A stretch of DNA of 64,000 nt, from NCBI RefSeq assembly GCF_004193775.1, contig NC_041012.1, positions 8,887,223 to 8,951,222 of the forward strand. Reading direction: 5' to 3'. Positions 11,616-24,500 of the stretch are shown in pieces (position 1 is the stretch's first letter; each line of letters starts with the position of its first letter). Source of the stretch: Glycine soja (lineage: Eukaryota; Streptophyta; Magnoliopsida; Fabales; Fabaceae). The notes beneath the pieces are model-generated. The model had not been told where the DNA came from. It saw nothing but the letters and a program-made list of their open reading frames with translations, and ran no database searches. Both the position numbers and the translations under genes were made by a program.

Positions 11616-14168
11616 ATGGTGTCTGCCTGTGTGACCTTGAAAGCCAATACCCATTTAGTAAAATCGAGAAAAGACAATACTTTTCGTCAAGATGGTGGTT
11701 TTTTGGGTGAGAGAATCAAAGGGGGTCTGAATTACAGTCCCTGGATCATTAACCAATTGGCCTCAACTTCAAGTTTGAGAACCCAGGAGAAGGTGAATAA
11801 GGCCAAACCTGGTGTTGTTTCTGCTGTTCTTACATCAAGTAACATCAAAGAATCAGTGGTAGGTTCAATTCTGTTGTTGGATCCATTTTCTACTTCCTAA
11901 CCTTAAACTTTTTTTATGGTTGTTGTAAGACTAGGTCCTTTGTTTCTGTGGCTAACATTTTATGTCATTATTTGATAAATGGTCGTATTTTCGTTTTCAG
12001 GCCTTTCAAATGCCATCGTTTCTCAGAAGAAAGGCTGATCCAAAAAATGTTGTTTCCGTCATATTGGGAGGGGGCCCTGGAATTCAACTCTTTCCTCTTA
12101 CCAAACGAGCTGCCACACCTGCTGTGAGTAAATCATTGTCTTTTTGGAGAATAGAAAGATGAACAAAACACATTTTTAAGGTGCTTTTGATGTCGTTCTC
12201 CTACCAAAATTAAAGTTTTAACTTGGTAATCTATATTGACCTTTAAAGCAAATTACTGAGGTGAAACTCTACTTTTGATTGTAAGCAACACTAAAAGCAC
12301 CTAAGGACCTGTATCTAAGTTTTGTCACGAAAAGAAAGACTTGAAGTTTTTTGGAGTTCCATGTTAAGAAGGTACTGTATTCGTTTGCAGGTTCCTGTTG
12401 GTGGATGCTACAGGCTTATAGACATCCCAATGAGCAACTGCATCAACAGTGGCCTTAACAAAATATTTGTACTGACACAATTCAACTCTGCATCCCTCAA
12501 CCGTCACATCTCCCGCACCTATTTTGGAAACGGAATCAACTTTGGGGATGGATGTGTGGAGGTATGGTATCACAGAATGTGATCGATGGTGATTGTTAGA
12601 GGTCTTAAATAACTCATACATCATTCTCTGGTTGTTATTTTGTGTTAAGATAAGATATATTTGTGGAACTTATAAAATGATAAAATATTCAAAAAAAAAT
12701 TGTATTATATTACTACTAGAGATACAGTTATGGCTGTGATTGGTAGAGAAGTATAAGCCACATGAATGATTTTACTATATTTTGGGAAGAGGGGGCTCCA
12801 GGGCAAGGATTGTTGAGCAATTACTGTTTTCGTTTATTATAATTTAATATGATAAAAACAAGTCAAACACTGAACAGGTTCTGGCGGCTACTCAAACACA
12901 AGGAGAAGCTGGAAACAACTGGTTCCAAGGAACAGCAGATGCTGTGAGGCAATTTACATGGGTATTTGAGGTGGGAACATTATCTTTAGTACATACCAGA
13001 TTTCTGTGTATACATTACTACATGTTCCTCCTCTTTTTTTTTCTTTTCTCAAGTTGAATTGGACAGTAATAGATTGAATGTTGTAGGATGCCAAGCACGC
13101 AAACATTGAGAATGTATTGATCTTGGCCGGAGATCATCTATACCGAATGAATTACATGGACCTTGTGCAGGTAAAGATGTTAATTGTTTTGTATCAGAGG
13201 TGTGTAATTATCAAGACAACTAAGGCAATTATATTAGGCTTTAAGTTCTTCTGACTAGTTGTTATTGAAATTTATTACTAATTGTATTCTGTGAATATTT
13301 TGTATCATTCACAGAATCAAGGCAATTAATTCACAAAAAAAAAAAAAAAAACTAGTTCTGTGTTTCTTATCTCTTACCATTCTTATGTTCATACACTAAG
13401 TCTTTTGAATAATTTTGCCAAAGGTTCCAAAGTTTTTAGACACACCAAGTTCATAAATGGAGTGCTTCTTAATTTTATTTTCACAATTTTTTCTGATTAT
13501 CTATCTTTTATAATAAATATGCAGAGTCACGTTGACAGAAATGCAGATATTACAGTATCATGTGCTGCTGTAGGTGAAAGGTGTGCTCGGTCTTCTTTTT
13601 ACATGTGTTTCTTTTTATTGTGCTTTTGTTTGTTTGGTATCACTGTGCTGCTTGGAGAATATATTCTCTTTCATTGAGAAGAAAAGAGTCATTATAGAAA
13701 AAGAGTAAAGACACACTAACCTCCTCAACACAAAACATTTTAAGTTTAGTCTTTCCGAGTATGGAGGTTTGCCGAGACTGAGTACAGTCTTATTTAAGTT
13801 TCATTTCCAATTGCCTGTTTTTCAGCCGTGCATCAGATTATGGATTGGTCAAGGCAGATGCCAGAGGTCGCATCATCCAATTTTCAGAAAAACCCAACGG
13901 AGCTGATCTGAAAGCAATGGTAAGTCCAAAGACCAGTCAATGTTCAACAACTAAAATTGGTTATTGGTCAATATCAGAAAGAAAGAAACAAAAAAAAAAT
14001 TACTCAATTTCAACAGTCTTCCCTCATTTTTCTCAGTGAGCAACCGAGCATCCTAGCACTACAGAAATCCCTGTGAAATTCATATATTTATCCAGAATGA
14101 CTTATCAAGTTATAATACATCATAGGATAACATCACAAATTGATGTGCTAAACATATGAAGAATGTGC

Positions 14169-14203
<35 letters not shown>

Positions 14204-16218
14204 AAACATACATCTTATATAGGCTCAATTTGCAAACTTCTACATTTGAATCCTAAAGTTGCCTCTTAGGCTCTTATTCTACATTTCTACCTTTCTACGA
14301 ATATGAAATAGTCCTGCAAACTTGCAGGTCCAAATATTTGAAATTGTATGCTGTATTGTGGCATAATAATGTGATCATCACATATTTATCTCTACTCTCA
14401 GTCTAATCATGTTTTCCTGTTGCTTCTCTGCAGCAAGTAGATACCTCTGTGCTCGGGTTGCCACTCCATGAAGCAAAAAGGTCACCATATATTGCATCTA
14501 TGGGGGTTTATGTATTCAAGACAGATGTTTTACTCAGGCTTCTGAAATGGAGATATCCTACATCCAATGACTTTGGATCTGAAATCATTCCTGCAGCTGT
14601 GAGGGAAAACAATGTCCAAGTAAGAGAAATAACACTAAACATATCTCCTTTCAAATGTGTTGATCTATTCTAGAAGTAGTCTTATCTTGCATTTACAAGG
14701 AACTAATCACTCCTTTAATGAGGTAACAATACAAGTTGAATGTCTATTGCCCTCTTTCAGGCGTATTTTTTCATTGACTATTGGGAAGACATTGGAACAA
14801 TAAAATCATTTTACGATGCTAACTTGGCTCTTACTGAAGAGGTGGGTTCAAGATATTCACTATTCCCAAATTTCTTGTTTAATGGTCTTTGTATTTTGTA
14901 GGTATAGGCACTATAGAACCGTGCTCTAGTTACAAGCCACAATATCAAAGATGCATAGTTATTTAGTTTCCCTTTTTTTTTCCTTCAGTGTAATATAGAC
15001 CGGTGGTCATTTAGCATTAGGAAACCATGAATAAATCAAAACATAGTATGTTGCAATTTGTGGCATACTAAATCGGAGGAGAATGAATCAACATAGAGCA
15101 AGTGTATAACCAGTAATGGTTCCTTATATATGGAAGCTTGGATTATGAGGAAAGGCATGCACTTTGCAACATGTTCGAGATCCATATGCCTAATTACAAT
15201 TAAACTCACAGCTCAAATAGCTGCTAGAAAGTAGCACATTGTCATTGACCTGAAACTAACATCTATTTTATGCTATGCTACTCTCTTGCAGAATCCAATG
15301 TTCAAATTTTATGACCCCAAGACACCCATTTACACATCTCCAAGATTCCTACCACCAACAAAGATTGACAAATGCCGGGTATGACCGTGACCATCTATCT
15401 TAAAAGTTTGCTCTTAGTTTCATGAGATGTTTCACTTATCATGTTTGCGTTGATCCATAGATTGTGGATGCAATAATCTCCCATGGATGTTTCCTGAGAG
15501 AATGCACTGTCCAACATTCCATTGTGGGCGAACGTTCACGTTTGGATTATGGTGTTGAACTCCAGGTAAACTACCATAATTTCTAGACAAAGGATGCTAG
15601 ACCATTCTGTTTAAGGTTCCTACTTCCTACCATCTAAAATTCTAAAATCATCTTTTACAGGACACTGTAATGATGGGAGCTGACTATTACCAAACTGAAT
15701 CCGAAATTGCTTCTCTGCTGGCAGAGGGGAAGGTTCCCATTGGGATTGGAAGGAACACAAAAATTAGGTAATCTCACCCTAAGATTTCAATATGTTGGTT
15801 TTAAAAGTTAACACTAACTACAAATGTGTCTTTATCATGATAGAGAATTAGCTTAACATGTACCTAAAATATTCATCTGATCTTTGTTATTTGTTGTCCT
15901 TGTTGAAGGAACTGCATAATTGACAAGAATGCAAAGATCGGGAAAGATGTCATCATCATGAACAAAGATGTGAGCATGATTGCCTTATCTTGTTTTTACA
16001 TTTGAGCCAATTTTGTTAGTTAATAGTTTTATAGTCTTAGATAATTGTGTAGCACAAGTCATTAGTATCATGTTGTTATCTATAAGACTATTAACAGGCA
16101 AATTATTTATCTGTAGGGCGTTCAAGAAGCAGATAGACCAGAAGATGGATTTTACATTCGATCAGGAATCACAGTCATATTAGAGAAGGCAACAATAGAA
16201 GATGGCACTGTCATATAA
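11616..16218 (+). CDS. AGPL: Glucose-1-phosphate adenylyltransferase (AGPase) large subunit, plastidial
   Basis: The enzyme makes ADP-glucose from glucose-1-phosphate and ATP in plastids, the committed step of starch synthesis; large subunits mainly tune the heterotetramer. Fourteen exons join in frame into 530 residues: 11616-11858, 12001-12123, 12391-12561, 12878-12970, 13087-13170, 13525-13580, 13826-13919, 14434-14619, 14761-14841, 15292-15378, 15461-15565, 15661-15767, 15909-15969 and 16117-16218. Residues 1-80 look like a transit peptide. Then come the nucleotide-binding block [14 protein letters not shown] (104-117), [19 protein letters not shown] from 124, GDHLYRMNY (225-233), [13 protein letters not shown], and a C-terminal beta-helix ending in EDGTVI. 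Asn232 stands where bacterial enzymes and small subunits have the catalytic Asp, which marks a large subunit. RAATPAVP and VILEKATI resemble the ApL3/ApL4 type. The start is the first ATG giving a transit-like leader. No lesion is seen. Confidence 0.95.
14171..14200. repeat. (AT)n microsatellite in AGPase intron 7
   Basis: Thirty bases of AT repeat inside the 514-base intron between exons 7 and 8. Confidence 0.95.
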
Positions 16219-17494
16219 ATAAATGGGTGGAAGTACTTATTTCATGGACTGGTGTAGTGGCTAGCAGTACTAGCTCGAAGAAGCATTCCAAGGAACTTTG
16301 GGGACAGAAGGATCCAATTGAAAAATCAGCACTCCCCTTTTGCTATATATGCAACACATAAGGCTCTCCCACTGCATGTAAAAATAAAATGAATAAACAG
16401 TGTATGAAATCAAGATGCATAAACGTAAATAAAATGAAAATGTGAATGTGATTGTGAACTGCCAACTATTTTGTCCTTTAGTATCACTGAAGTATTATTA
16501 TTAAGGGCACTAAAGTATAGCTCGTAATTAATTAATCTAAATTTAAAAGAGTACTTGTGAAAATAGAACTGTTAGCAATGTGCAATAACAAGAAACTAGC
16601 ACAAGCATTGAAGCACATGTTTAAGTCTGGAAGATTGCATACTTGGAATCCTTTGGAAAATGCAACGTATTAAGAACAGGGTAATTGACTACCTAATTGA
16701 CCCGTAGAACTTTGGTTTTGTGAAATTGAAGAGGTGCAAAACAGTAACAGAATAGGCTCAATGTGGAAGTTGAGTAAATTGGTGTCTAGGAAAATGAGTT
16801 GTCACTTGTCAGAAAAACACCTTCACTTCAACTCTTCAAGCCTCAATGGCAATTATCAGAAGTGTGTAGATTGATTCTGACGATGTCTTTCAACAAATTA
16901 TTGATCACACACACATTAATTAAATTTAATTCAATGTCAGCATAAAAAATTCACGTGGCATGTTCATAATTCTTAGCAATTTTTGTTGTTTAAAAAAAAT
17001 GGATACTCGCATGAATACGCTTATGATTCTTCTATCTTAGGTTATATTGTGGGGACACTCTAGGGATGAAATTCGTATATTGTACGAAAAAGACGGATGC
17101 AAATGCCAATTATTTTCAATTGGCGTGTGAATGGCTTTTTATATCCTGGACCAAATTCCTCAGATTCGACAAACAAATGTTCCCCTCTTTTCCTTCCGTT
17201 GCCTTTATGTCTTCTATTTATTTCATAGTTATCTCCTTTGGGATTAGGGATACTTTGTGCTTGTCACTTTTGCTTGGTCCTCCCTAGACAATAGTAAATT
17301 AAATCATGTCAAAAACCACTCTGATCGAAACAACTTGTCCACACTATGCAAATAAACTTTCTGCAAAGTGCAAACCCTGCTCTTTTCCCCAGCAGATAAT
17401 CCAGTTAAAAAGCACATAGTAAAACTTTTTATATTATAAAAAAAACCTTTATACGTACATTATAACTAAATTCTTTAAAAAATTAAAACCTTTA
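16219..17494. other. AGPase 3' flank and intergenic, no gene seen
   Basis: The first 200 bases or so are the AGPase 3' untranslated region, with AATAAA-type signals near 16383 and 16428. The rest has no convincing gene; a 73-codon ORF at 17066-17287 shows no family resemblance. Confidence 0.5.
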
Positions 17495-17611
17495 ATTATG
17501 TGTAATATTTTCTGGAGAACTTATTTGTTTCACTTGTTTTAATTCTTCGAAAATATTATGTGTAATATTATGTGGAGAACTTATTTGTTTCACTTGTTTT
17601 AATTCTTCGAA
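17495..17611. repeat. Tandem duplication, 60-bp period
   Basis: Two nearly identical copies start at 17495 and 17555. Each contains ATTATGTGTAATATT, GGAGAACTTATTTGTTTCAC and TTGTTTTAATTCTTCGAAA. The close match implies a recent duplication. Confidence 0.9.
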
Positions 17612-18252
17612 AGTTTACTTGTGAGGTTGTTAGCCGTTTCATAAACAACAATTACAAACCCGAGAACAAGGTATTAAACAAGTAGACAAAGTTTTGCTAT
17701 TTATAGTCTTAAATAACTTTCAGCTCAAAAAAGTAGCAGAAGTAATCACAATGAGGAAGCTATTTTTCACGAATGAAAAATTCAACCAAAAGGTGCACAA
17801 TCGTATATGAAACTCATTCAACATGATATTCCATCAAACCTGTACTATCAACGCTGTTAATATATGCTAAACTTGGCAATATGACTTGGGTGGTAAGACA
17901 GGATTCAACCCGTCTTGAGACATTTCCCACTTCCTGAGTTATTGCATGAGTATATTCAGTACATTGCATACAAAAAATGCAAGCTCCGATACATAACTTC
18001 TTCAGATGCATGCACCGCTTTGTTTCAATTAAGCCAAATCTGAGGAGAACAAGGAATTAGGATAAGCAGCTATTCAACATGATTGTGACATACACATGAC
18101 CTAAGCATATCTCACTTCTCCGCATGACTGAGTACAGAAGTAAGCAGCCATAATAATGCCATAACATGTATTCCTAATTCCTCTAAAACTAATCCTGAGA
18201 ATCTCCCACCATAAACTTCATGAGAAATTGATATCACCAATGGCCAACAATA
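17612..18252. other. 3' flank of the minus-strand gene, no further gene seen
   Basis: The part nearest 18252 should be the 3' untranslated region of the 763-residue protein gene. No coding frame of note is present. Confidence 0.5.
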
Positions 18253-21165
18253 TCAAAATCCCTTCATATTCCAAACTATCACAGGTCCCTTTTTTATCAG
18301 CTCAGAGGGATTCAAATTGTTCATTGCTTTTCCCATCAGGGCCATGGCAGCAATGCTCGGAAACTGTTTTTTTTTTAACTCTTTTAGCACAGCAGTTGAA
18401 GACTTTGGTTCATGAAGCTCCCCTATTTCATGCCTCTTTTGGGAAGATGCAGAACGATCATGACTCCATCTCTGAATCCAGGGATGTGAAAGGGTAATTT
18501 CTACAGTTTTCTTCGCTGCAGTCAAAGAGGACTTGCCATTTGTTGATACTGTTGTAGATAGATCCGGTACCATCTGTCCTTCAGCATGATGTACCATTTT
18601 GGGTTCCAAACTAGTTTTGCTATCTTTCAGAATTTTGCCAAGTATATTGTTAACTTTTTCATGTGAAGACGTTTCTCCAATTTTTGTACTCTCAGTACCA
18701 TTAGCAGAGCCCAATGTGCACAACTTGAGTCTTTTGACCCATCTGCTGCTTGGGTCTGTTCTTAAAGAACTATTGCCAGAACTTGACCTAGCATGCTCAT
18801 CTGCATGAGAAAGAAAGTGATCCAAATCAAGGCTGTGGGTTCTTGATGTGCTAGTCTCCCTGTCAACCACAGGACTTTCCTCAGTAAGAAGCTCCTGAGG
18901 CTCTTGGTTTATATCTGGTATTGTTGTATTCACTGATTTTGCTATGGTTTTCTCTCTAGCAGAAATTGTTGCACCTTGAGACGTAAGCGAGTTTTGACTA
19001 TCCTTGGAGCACTACAAAATTCAAAATTTGACAACTCTTACGTAATTAGCCTCTCAAAGTTTAATATAGTAACAGATTTTACAAGGCACATGGTTGTTAA
19101 ATTTAAAAACCAATTACAAATGCGAAGACATATGAATATGTGTTGGTACATGTGAGCACATGTGCTTATTCAAAATCTAAGTGTGAAGAAACAGTGCCAC
19201 TCAAATTAGCTGCTTCTCTGCATGACGCCATTCAGCATTCATCATAATCAATGTGAATGTATAAATTAATGATCCAAAAGCCAGACTATGTCACAATTAA
19301 AATTATCTAAATGCTTGAGAAAGAAGGTGGTGATTGAAAATTAAATGCCATGGTATCAAGAAGATCAAGCAATAGTATTTAGAAACATTACCTTATTTGT
19401 TTGAAATGGAACATCACCTGCAACAGACAACAGAAAGAAGCATCAGCAGTTTGGCCAGAAAACAACATTAAAGCCACCAAATTGCAGACACAACATCATC
19501 CTCCAAAAACTAAAACTAGGACTTAAGTTAACTCAAAATATTGAAAATTGAACATTTTGTAAGTAATTAATCAAACTAAGAATATCAGGAAAAAAATAAA
19601 TAAATGAAGCCTTAATTATAGCATGATAGGTATATCCTTCAAGAGTGTGCATACATACCGGGAGGATTATTCTTATGTAAAGCATCCATGTCCATAGTAT
19701 CTGTTTCAGCAGATGACTCATTCTTCAGGCATGTTGGATATTTGAAATCTTGGACATTTTCCTTTCCTTCACTCTTTATGGGGCTCCCTAGATCTTCCAG
19801 CTTCAGACCTTTCAGAGCATGGCCACTCGTGGGTGGAGAGAAATCAAGGATCTCATTGAAAGCACTTCCCTTGGATTTGATAGGTGCTATTGGCTCTCTA
19901 AAGAACTGACCTCTGTCAGAGAAGTTAACATCAGTTTTTTTCGACATTAGAAAATGGTGAGTTGTCTGGGAAATTTTGGGATGACCTCTTGACGATTCTT
20001 CAACCGAATCTATACTGGTGTATATCTTCATAGACCCCACATCACGAATAGAACAAGGCACTTGTGCAACCAAAGAGCTTAGTCCATAAAGGTTTTGTGG
20101 TTTAGCTGACTTTGAGGATTCAGTCTGGCATGTAATATTTGGATTAGCAACATATTTTTCAATCTCATGGTGCTGACCACGAATAAAGTATAATCTATCA
20201 TCACTACCAGCCATGGAATCATGCGGTAAATGAGCAATACCACCTTGCATCCATCTTGAAAAAGAAGATTTTTGAGGATCTAAGAGGCTACTCATTTTCT
20301 TCTCGCTGATTAAAAGAGATGAAAAGGTATGATATTTGGTACTTGTGAACTGCCCTCTGGATGCTAAATGGTAGCTTGATTGACAAATTTCAAAAGGTTC
20401 ATGGGTGAACTGGGGCATCACAGTTTTCCCTTTGTCACGTCCATTTGGCACTATGTCAGAAGCTGATTTTGCAAAGTCATTCCATGGTGATGTTGAAACA
20501 GCTAGGTTCTTCTGTTCAACATCCCAAGGAGATTTCATCACCAGAGCTGTCGGTAAAACTTCTTGAGACAATACTTGGCACTCTTTTGCTAGTGCTTCTA
20601 TTTTAGGAGGAGCATGTGCAGATGCTAATGATAAGCCTACTCCAGAAGTCCCAGCTCTGTTGAGAGAAACATTGCCATCTCCAGAGCAGGGTTCGGTTTC
20701 AGATTTTCCACCTTCCCCGTCGTGCTGTTCCCTCTGCAGAGACAATCTTCCATCTAACTTTCGAGAAAATTTGAATGTAGGAAATGGTTTGGGATCACAG
20801 CCTGCTTTCTTAGATTTTTCATCGTCTGCCTCGTTGCTGAAGGTAACACTTGTGGCCCTAGCTGCTTCTCCAACTGCTCCAGCACGCATGGAACTATCTA
20901 ACCCACCAAGTAAATCATGCTGCTCAGCACCGCTGTCTTCTTTCTCTTTTCTCACCTCAGAATCAACCCCTAAATTCTTGCAAGCAGGGGTTGCTGATTT
21001 ATAACTTGTTTGCTTCCAATGAGCCATCCACGCCGATTGATTCCTATGCATTGCCTGAGCTTCAACCCTATCACCATCATGAAATGCTTGTGCAGCAACA
21101 TCATCAGGCATCATGATTGATAGACTGATTGACTTTCTCCGGGAACTCACACGTTCAGCTTTCAT
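18253..21165 (-). CDS. Uncharacterised plant protein, 763 residues, probably nuclear
   Basis: Three coding exons join in frame on the minus strand: 21165-19659, 19417-19392 (only 26 bases, with good AG and GT borders) and 19011-18253. The protein starts with a basic serine patch (VSSRRKS). A motif-like block then runs from MMPDDVAAQAFHDGDR to about residue 50 (QSAWMAHWKQTSYKS), and looks the most conserved-type part. The middle is long, polar and low in hydrophobic clusters, so probably disordered. The C-terminus is more ordered (KKKQFPSIAAMALMGKAMNN, then VIVWNMKGF). No signal peptide, membrane segment or catalytic motif is seen. I do not recognise a named family and give no function; nuclear location is inferred from the basic N-terminus and disorder. 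The start is the first in-frame ATG, 32 bases after a probable 5' UTR splice acceptor. Confidence 0.82.
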
Positions 21166-21197
21166 TGACTGATTCTCGGTAATTTAACAGCTAACTG

Positions 21198-21523
21198 TAA
21201 GTTAATAACTAACTAACTGTGAAAAATAATTAAAAATCCATCGCATGCAGATACAGAAAAATGAACAAAACTAGATCATATGATTTGAAGATTCGGAACT
21301 CAACATCATCACACGAAGAAAGCAGAATCCAATTTTCGCCAACTTGATACAGAAAATCACTACTATACAATCGAATTTAGATCAGTAACTTTATCTTTTG
21401 GTGTCAATTCAAAATTGAAACCATTTTTCTGTGTGAATGAAATTTACAAAAAATGAACTACAAAAGTAGCAAATCGAACTTCCACGGAATTCGCCAAAAA
21501 CGAAGAACTTAATTGAAAGTTAC
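21198..21523 (-). other. Probable 5' UTR intron of the 763-residue protein gene
   Basis: On the minus strand a donor TTGAAG|GTAACTTTC lies at about 21523 and an acceptor TTAACTTACAG at about 21198, 32 bases before the ATG. The upstream leader exon would run from about 21524 to roughly 21620. Confidence 0.55.
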
Positions 21524-21659
21524 CTTCAAAATTCAGAAACGCAGAAGAGCGATGGGAAACAGAGAGTTGAGAAATGAAATATGAAGAGAAATGAACGACA
21601 AAGGAAAACCTTAAGATGAAGGAAAGTGTGCAACTGCCTAAAATCAACAGTCAGATGTT

Positions 21660-22266
21660 CGTCGTACGTGGGTCCCACTTGTATGATCAATCTAACTGTT
21701 GATTTTTTGTACGGGAAGGATTACCTTGGCGTTGGTTTGTTGATTTTTTTTCCCATATATAATTTTTTTTTAACCAAAAACATATAACTCTCCTCTATAT
21801 TTACACAAATATACGTAGTTACTATTGGCAATATAAATTCAGGTTAAATTTCTTTGATTTTATTTATATATATTTCTTTAATTTTATTAATTTTCTTTAC
21901 ATATATTTCTAAAAAATATTTATAAAAAAACACGTTAAAAATTCAGATTAGGAAACTTAAATTCTCAACGTAAAAAACTAATTTTTTTTCAAAATCATAG
22001 TTTAAATTTACACTATAAATAGTATATATGACGAAAAAAATCTTGGTTTGTTTTGCCTCAGCCACACGAATTGGACTGAAACCAGTGGCACCCACCCATC
22101 AACACTTTTCCTTTCTTCCCATGGGTTCTTTCCTATATTTTTTTGGGCCTTTTTTCATTTCTCGTATGTTTCGAATTACGCGTAATTATTGTGACCACTT
22201 TAAAACTCCGCGCCAAATTAATAAAATAATCGCCTTCTATAGTTCTTTTTTGTTTTTGTGCTTAAA
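21660..22266. other. Intergenic, no gene seen
   Basis: Upstream flank of the minus-strand gene. An 81-codon ORF at 22028-22273 has no recognisable similarity and low-complexity hydrophobic content. Confidence 0.45.
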
Positions 22267-23013
22267 GATATGAATCTGCCTTAAGTTAAATAAAAAAAGA
22301 AAATACTCCACTACTCCTTTTGTAATGAAAATATCTACACTCTACACAATAATAAGTCCTTTTTTTTGGTCAGTATCTCCACAACAAGTTGAACTAGCAA
22401 GAATGTCTCAACTTTGGGTATCATTTACTCGAACAAATTTTAATTAGATAACTAAAAATGAGGTAAATATAAATAGATAAAAAATATTATATGTAATGTA
22501 AAAAAAATTTACACTCATTCAATCATAATTTATTATATATAATAAATTTTTTGACTTATAAAATAATTTAAATAATATTTTGTACCGTTAGTGCATAAAC
22601 ATTAAGTTTATATAAATATTTTATAAATATATAGTTTTTTTATTTTTCTTTTATGTGAAAGATTTTTTATTATTATGTTATTGATATATAATTTTTTATA
22701 GGATTTTTTTTAATTATATTTTTTTACGATAAAACTTGAATGTGAGAGTTTGATTAAAGGAATAAAGTTTAATAGCGTTCAGAACAAATAATTTATTGGT
22801 TGTGGTGAAATGATCTTAATCGTCTTGGATACCAAACTAAACGATATTAATCTGCCTTTTAAGCTAAATAAGAAAAAAGAAAATAGTTTGCTTTATGTTT
22901 CTAAGGAAAATATCTACATAATAAGTTCAGTTTTTGGACTCTATCTACACAACAAGTTGAACTAGAAAGAATGTTTCAACTTTGCGTATCAATCATTCGA
23001 ACAAATTTTTGGT
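22267..23013. repeat. Diverged direct repeat, about 175 bp, 400-bp spacing
   Basis: Copies at about 22267-22443 and 22843-23013 share, in the same order, AAT(C)TGCCTT...AAATAA...AAAGAAAAT, ACAACAAGTTGAACTAG, AAGAATGT(C/T)TCAACTTTG and TCGAACAAATTTT. They are clearly homologous but carry many differences. This may be an old local duplication or the two arms of a decayed element. Confidence 0.7.
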
Positions 23014-24410
23014 ATCTACGTAATATCTATACTTCTGTAATTAATATTTAAAATTTAATAACTTTTCTATTTTTTTTAAATATAAAACAAAAAAGTGTCA
23101 TTTTTGCAATAAATGGAATATATATTATCGGAGAATTCCAAAAATGTTACAATATATTGTTTCAGAGTTTTTTTTTTTTTTTAGATAGATTATGACAAAA
23201 GGATGGTGGTTCATTTAAATTTTTTTTAAAAAAATATTTATCAAGTATTTTTAGTCTCTCGACTTACTCCACAATTTTATATTTTTTTTATTTCAGATTA
23301 TGAGAAAAAATCAAAAACATTTTTTTTATAAAATTTAGATTAAATTACACGATATAAAAGTTTGAAACTAAAAATGAGATTTAACAATGTATGAAAATTA
23401 AAAATATATTTTATCTTTAAAATAAAATAAAAAAAACTAAATATGCACTTAATTAAGCGGTATTGTTTATGTATGAAAAAAAAGCTATTTTCACTTTTGC
23501 TTTATGCTAATTATAAAGTTATGATGTGATTTCCTTTTTCTCTAACTAATTATGTAATACTACGTACGTAATTCTTTTTAACATGGATTCTGTAAGTAAC
23601 AAACGTTACGTTGTTACGATGACATGATTCTGTCATTTTCATGCCGGTCACGTGTAAGTGCATATTTAGTGTACTTTTTTTATACTAAAATAATAATAAT
23701 AACACCCATGAGAATTCTTTAACCTTATGCTGAGCATTCTTTTTTATCTTCCATAATAATAATAAAAAACATATTTTCTTATATTTTCATTTTTATTAGT
23801 CATTTTTTTTCATTCATCGCAACCAAACACAAACTAAGGAAGAGGAAATAGAATAAAAAATAAACAAATTAAAAAGGAAAAAATATTCTTTGAATAAATA
23901 AAGCAAAAAAAATTAAATTAAAAGGAATTCTGACAGAAAATAAAATTTAATAAAGTAGTTTTAAGATTTTTACGTACATAAAATTAGAATTCTGATTGTT
24001 TTAATTTACTTTTTTATTTCGTTTTTTTTTGTTATATTTAATTTAGTTCGCCTTTTACAATTCTGACTATTTCTATCACCAAAAATTGAAATTTCTTTTT
24101 GATAATTGTAACTTTTTTTATTAGTTGCAATGGTTTTTATCGGTCAATAAAAACAATAACCTGATAAAAAATAATTTAAAAGATGAGAAAGAGATAATAG
24201 TTGGAATTGTAAAAATACTAGAAGACAACACTATTTTTTTTATAACACCCAACACGTAGATCGATAGGTATAGGTTCTTCTAGTATAATTAGTTCTCTAG
24301 AATTTGAATTTTGGTACTTAATTATATTAAATTTCAACAGAATTTTTGTTGTCATTTATAATAATTTTAAACTCAAACATAATAATATCTCAATGATACC
24401 TTTAGCTTGT

Positions 24411-24500
24411 ACAAAACATCTAATATTTTCCTCTCTCTTATTTTGCTTATAACTATAGCTTGTACAAAAAAATCTAATATTTTCCTCTCTTATTTTTCTA
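24411..24500. repeat. Short tandem duplication, about 45-bp period
   Basis: The block TAGCTTGTACAAAA, then ATCTAATATTTTCCTCTC and TTATTTT, occurs twice in succession. Confidence 0.8.

Noticed and set aside
12364..12624. 86-codon minus-strand ORF
   Set aside because: Antisense shadow of AGPase exon 3, which encodes the unmistakable [18 protein letters not shown] block.
20660..21004. 114-codon plus-strand ORF
   Set aside because: Antisense shadow of the long first exon of the 763-residue protein.
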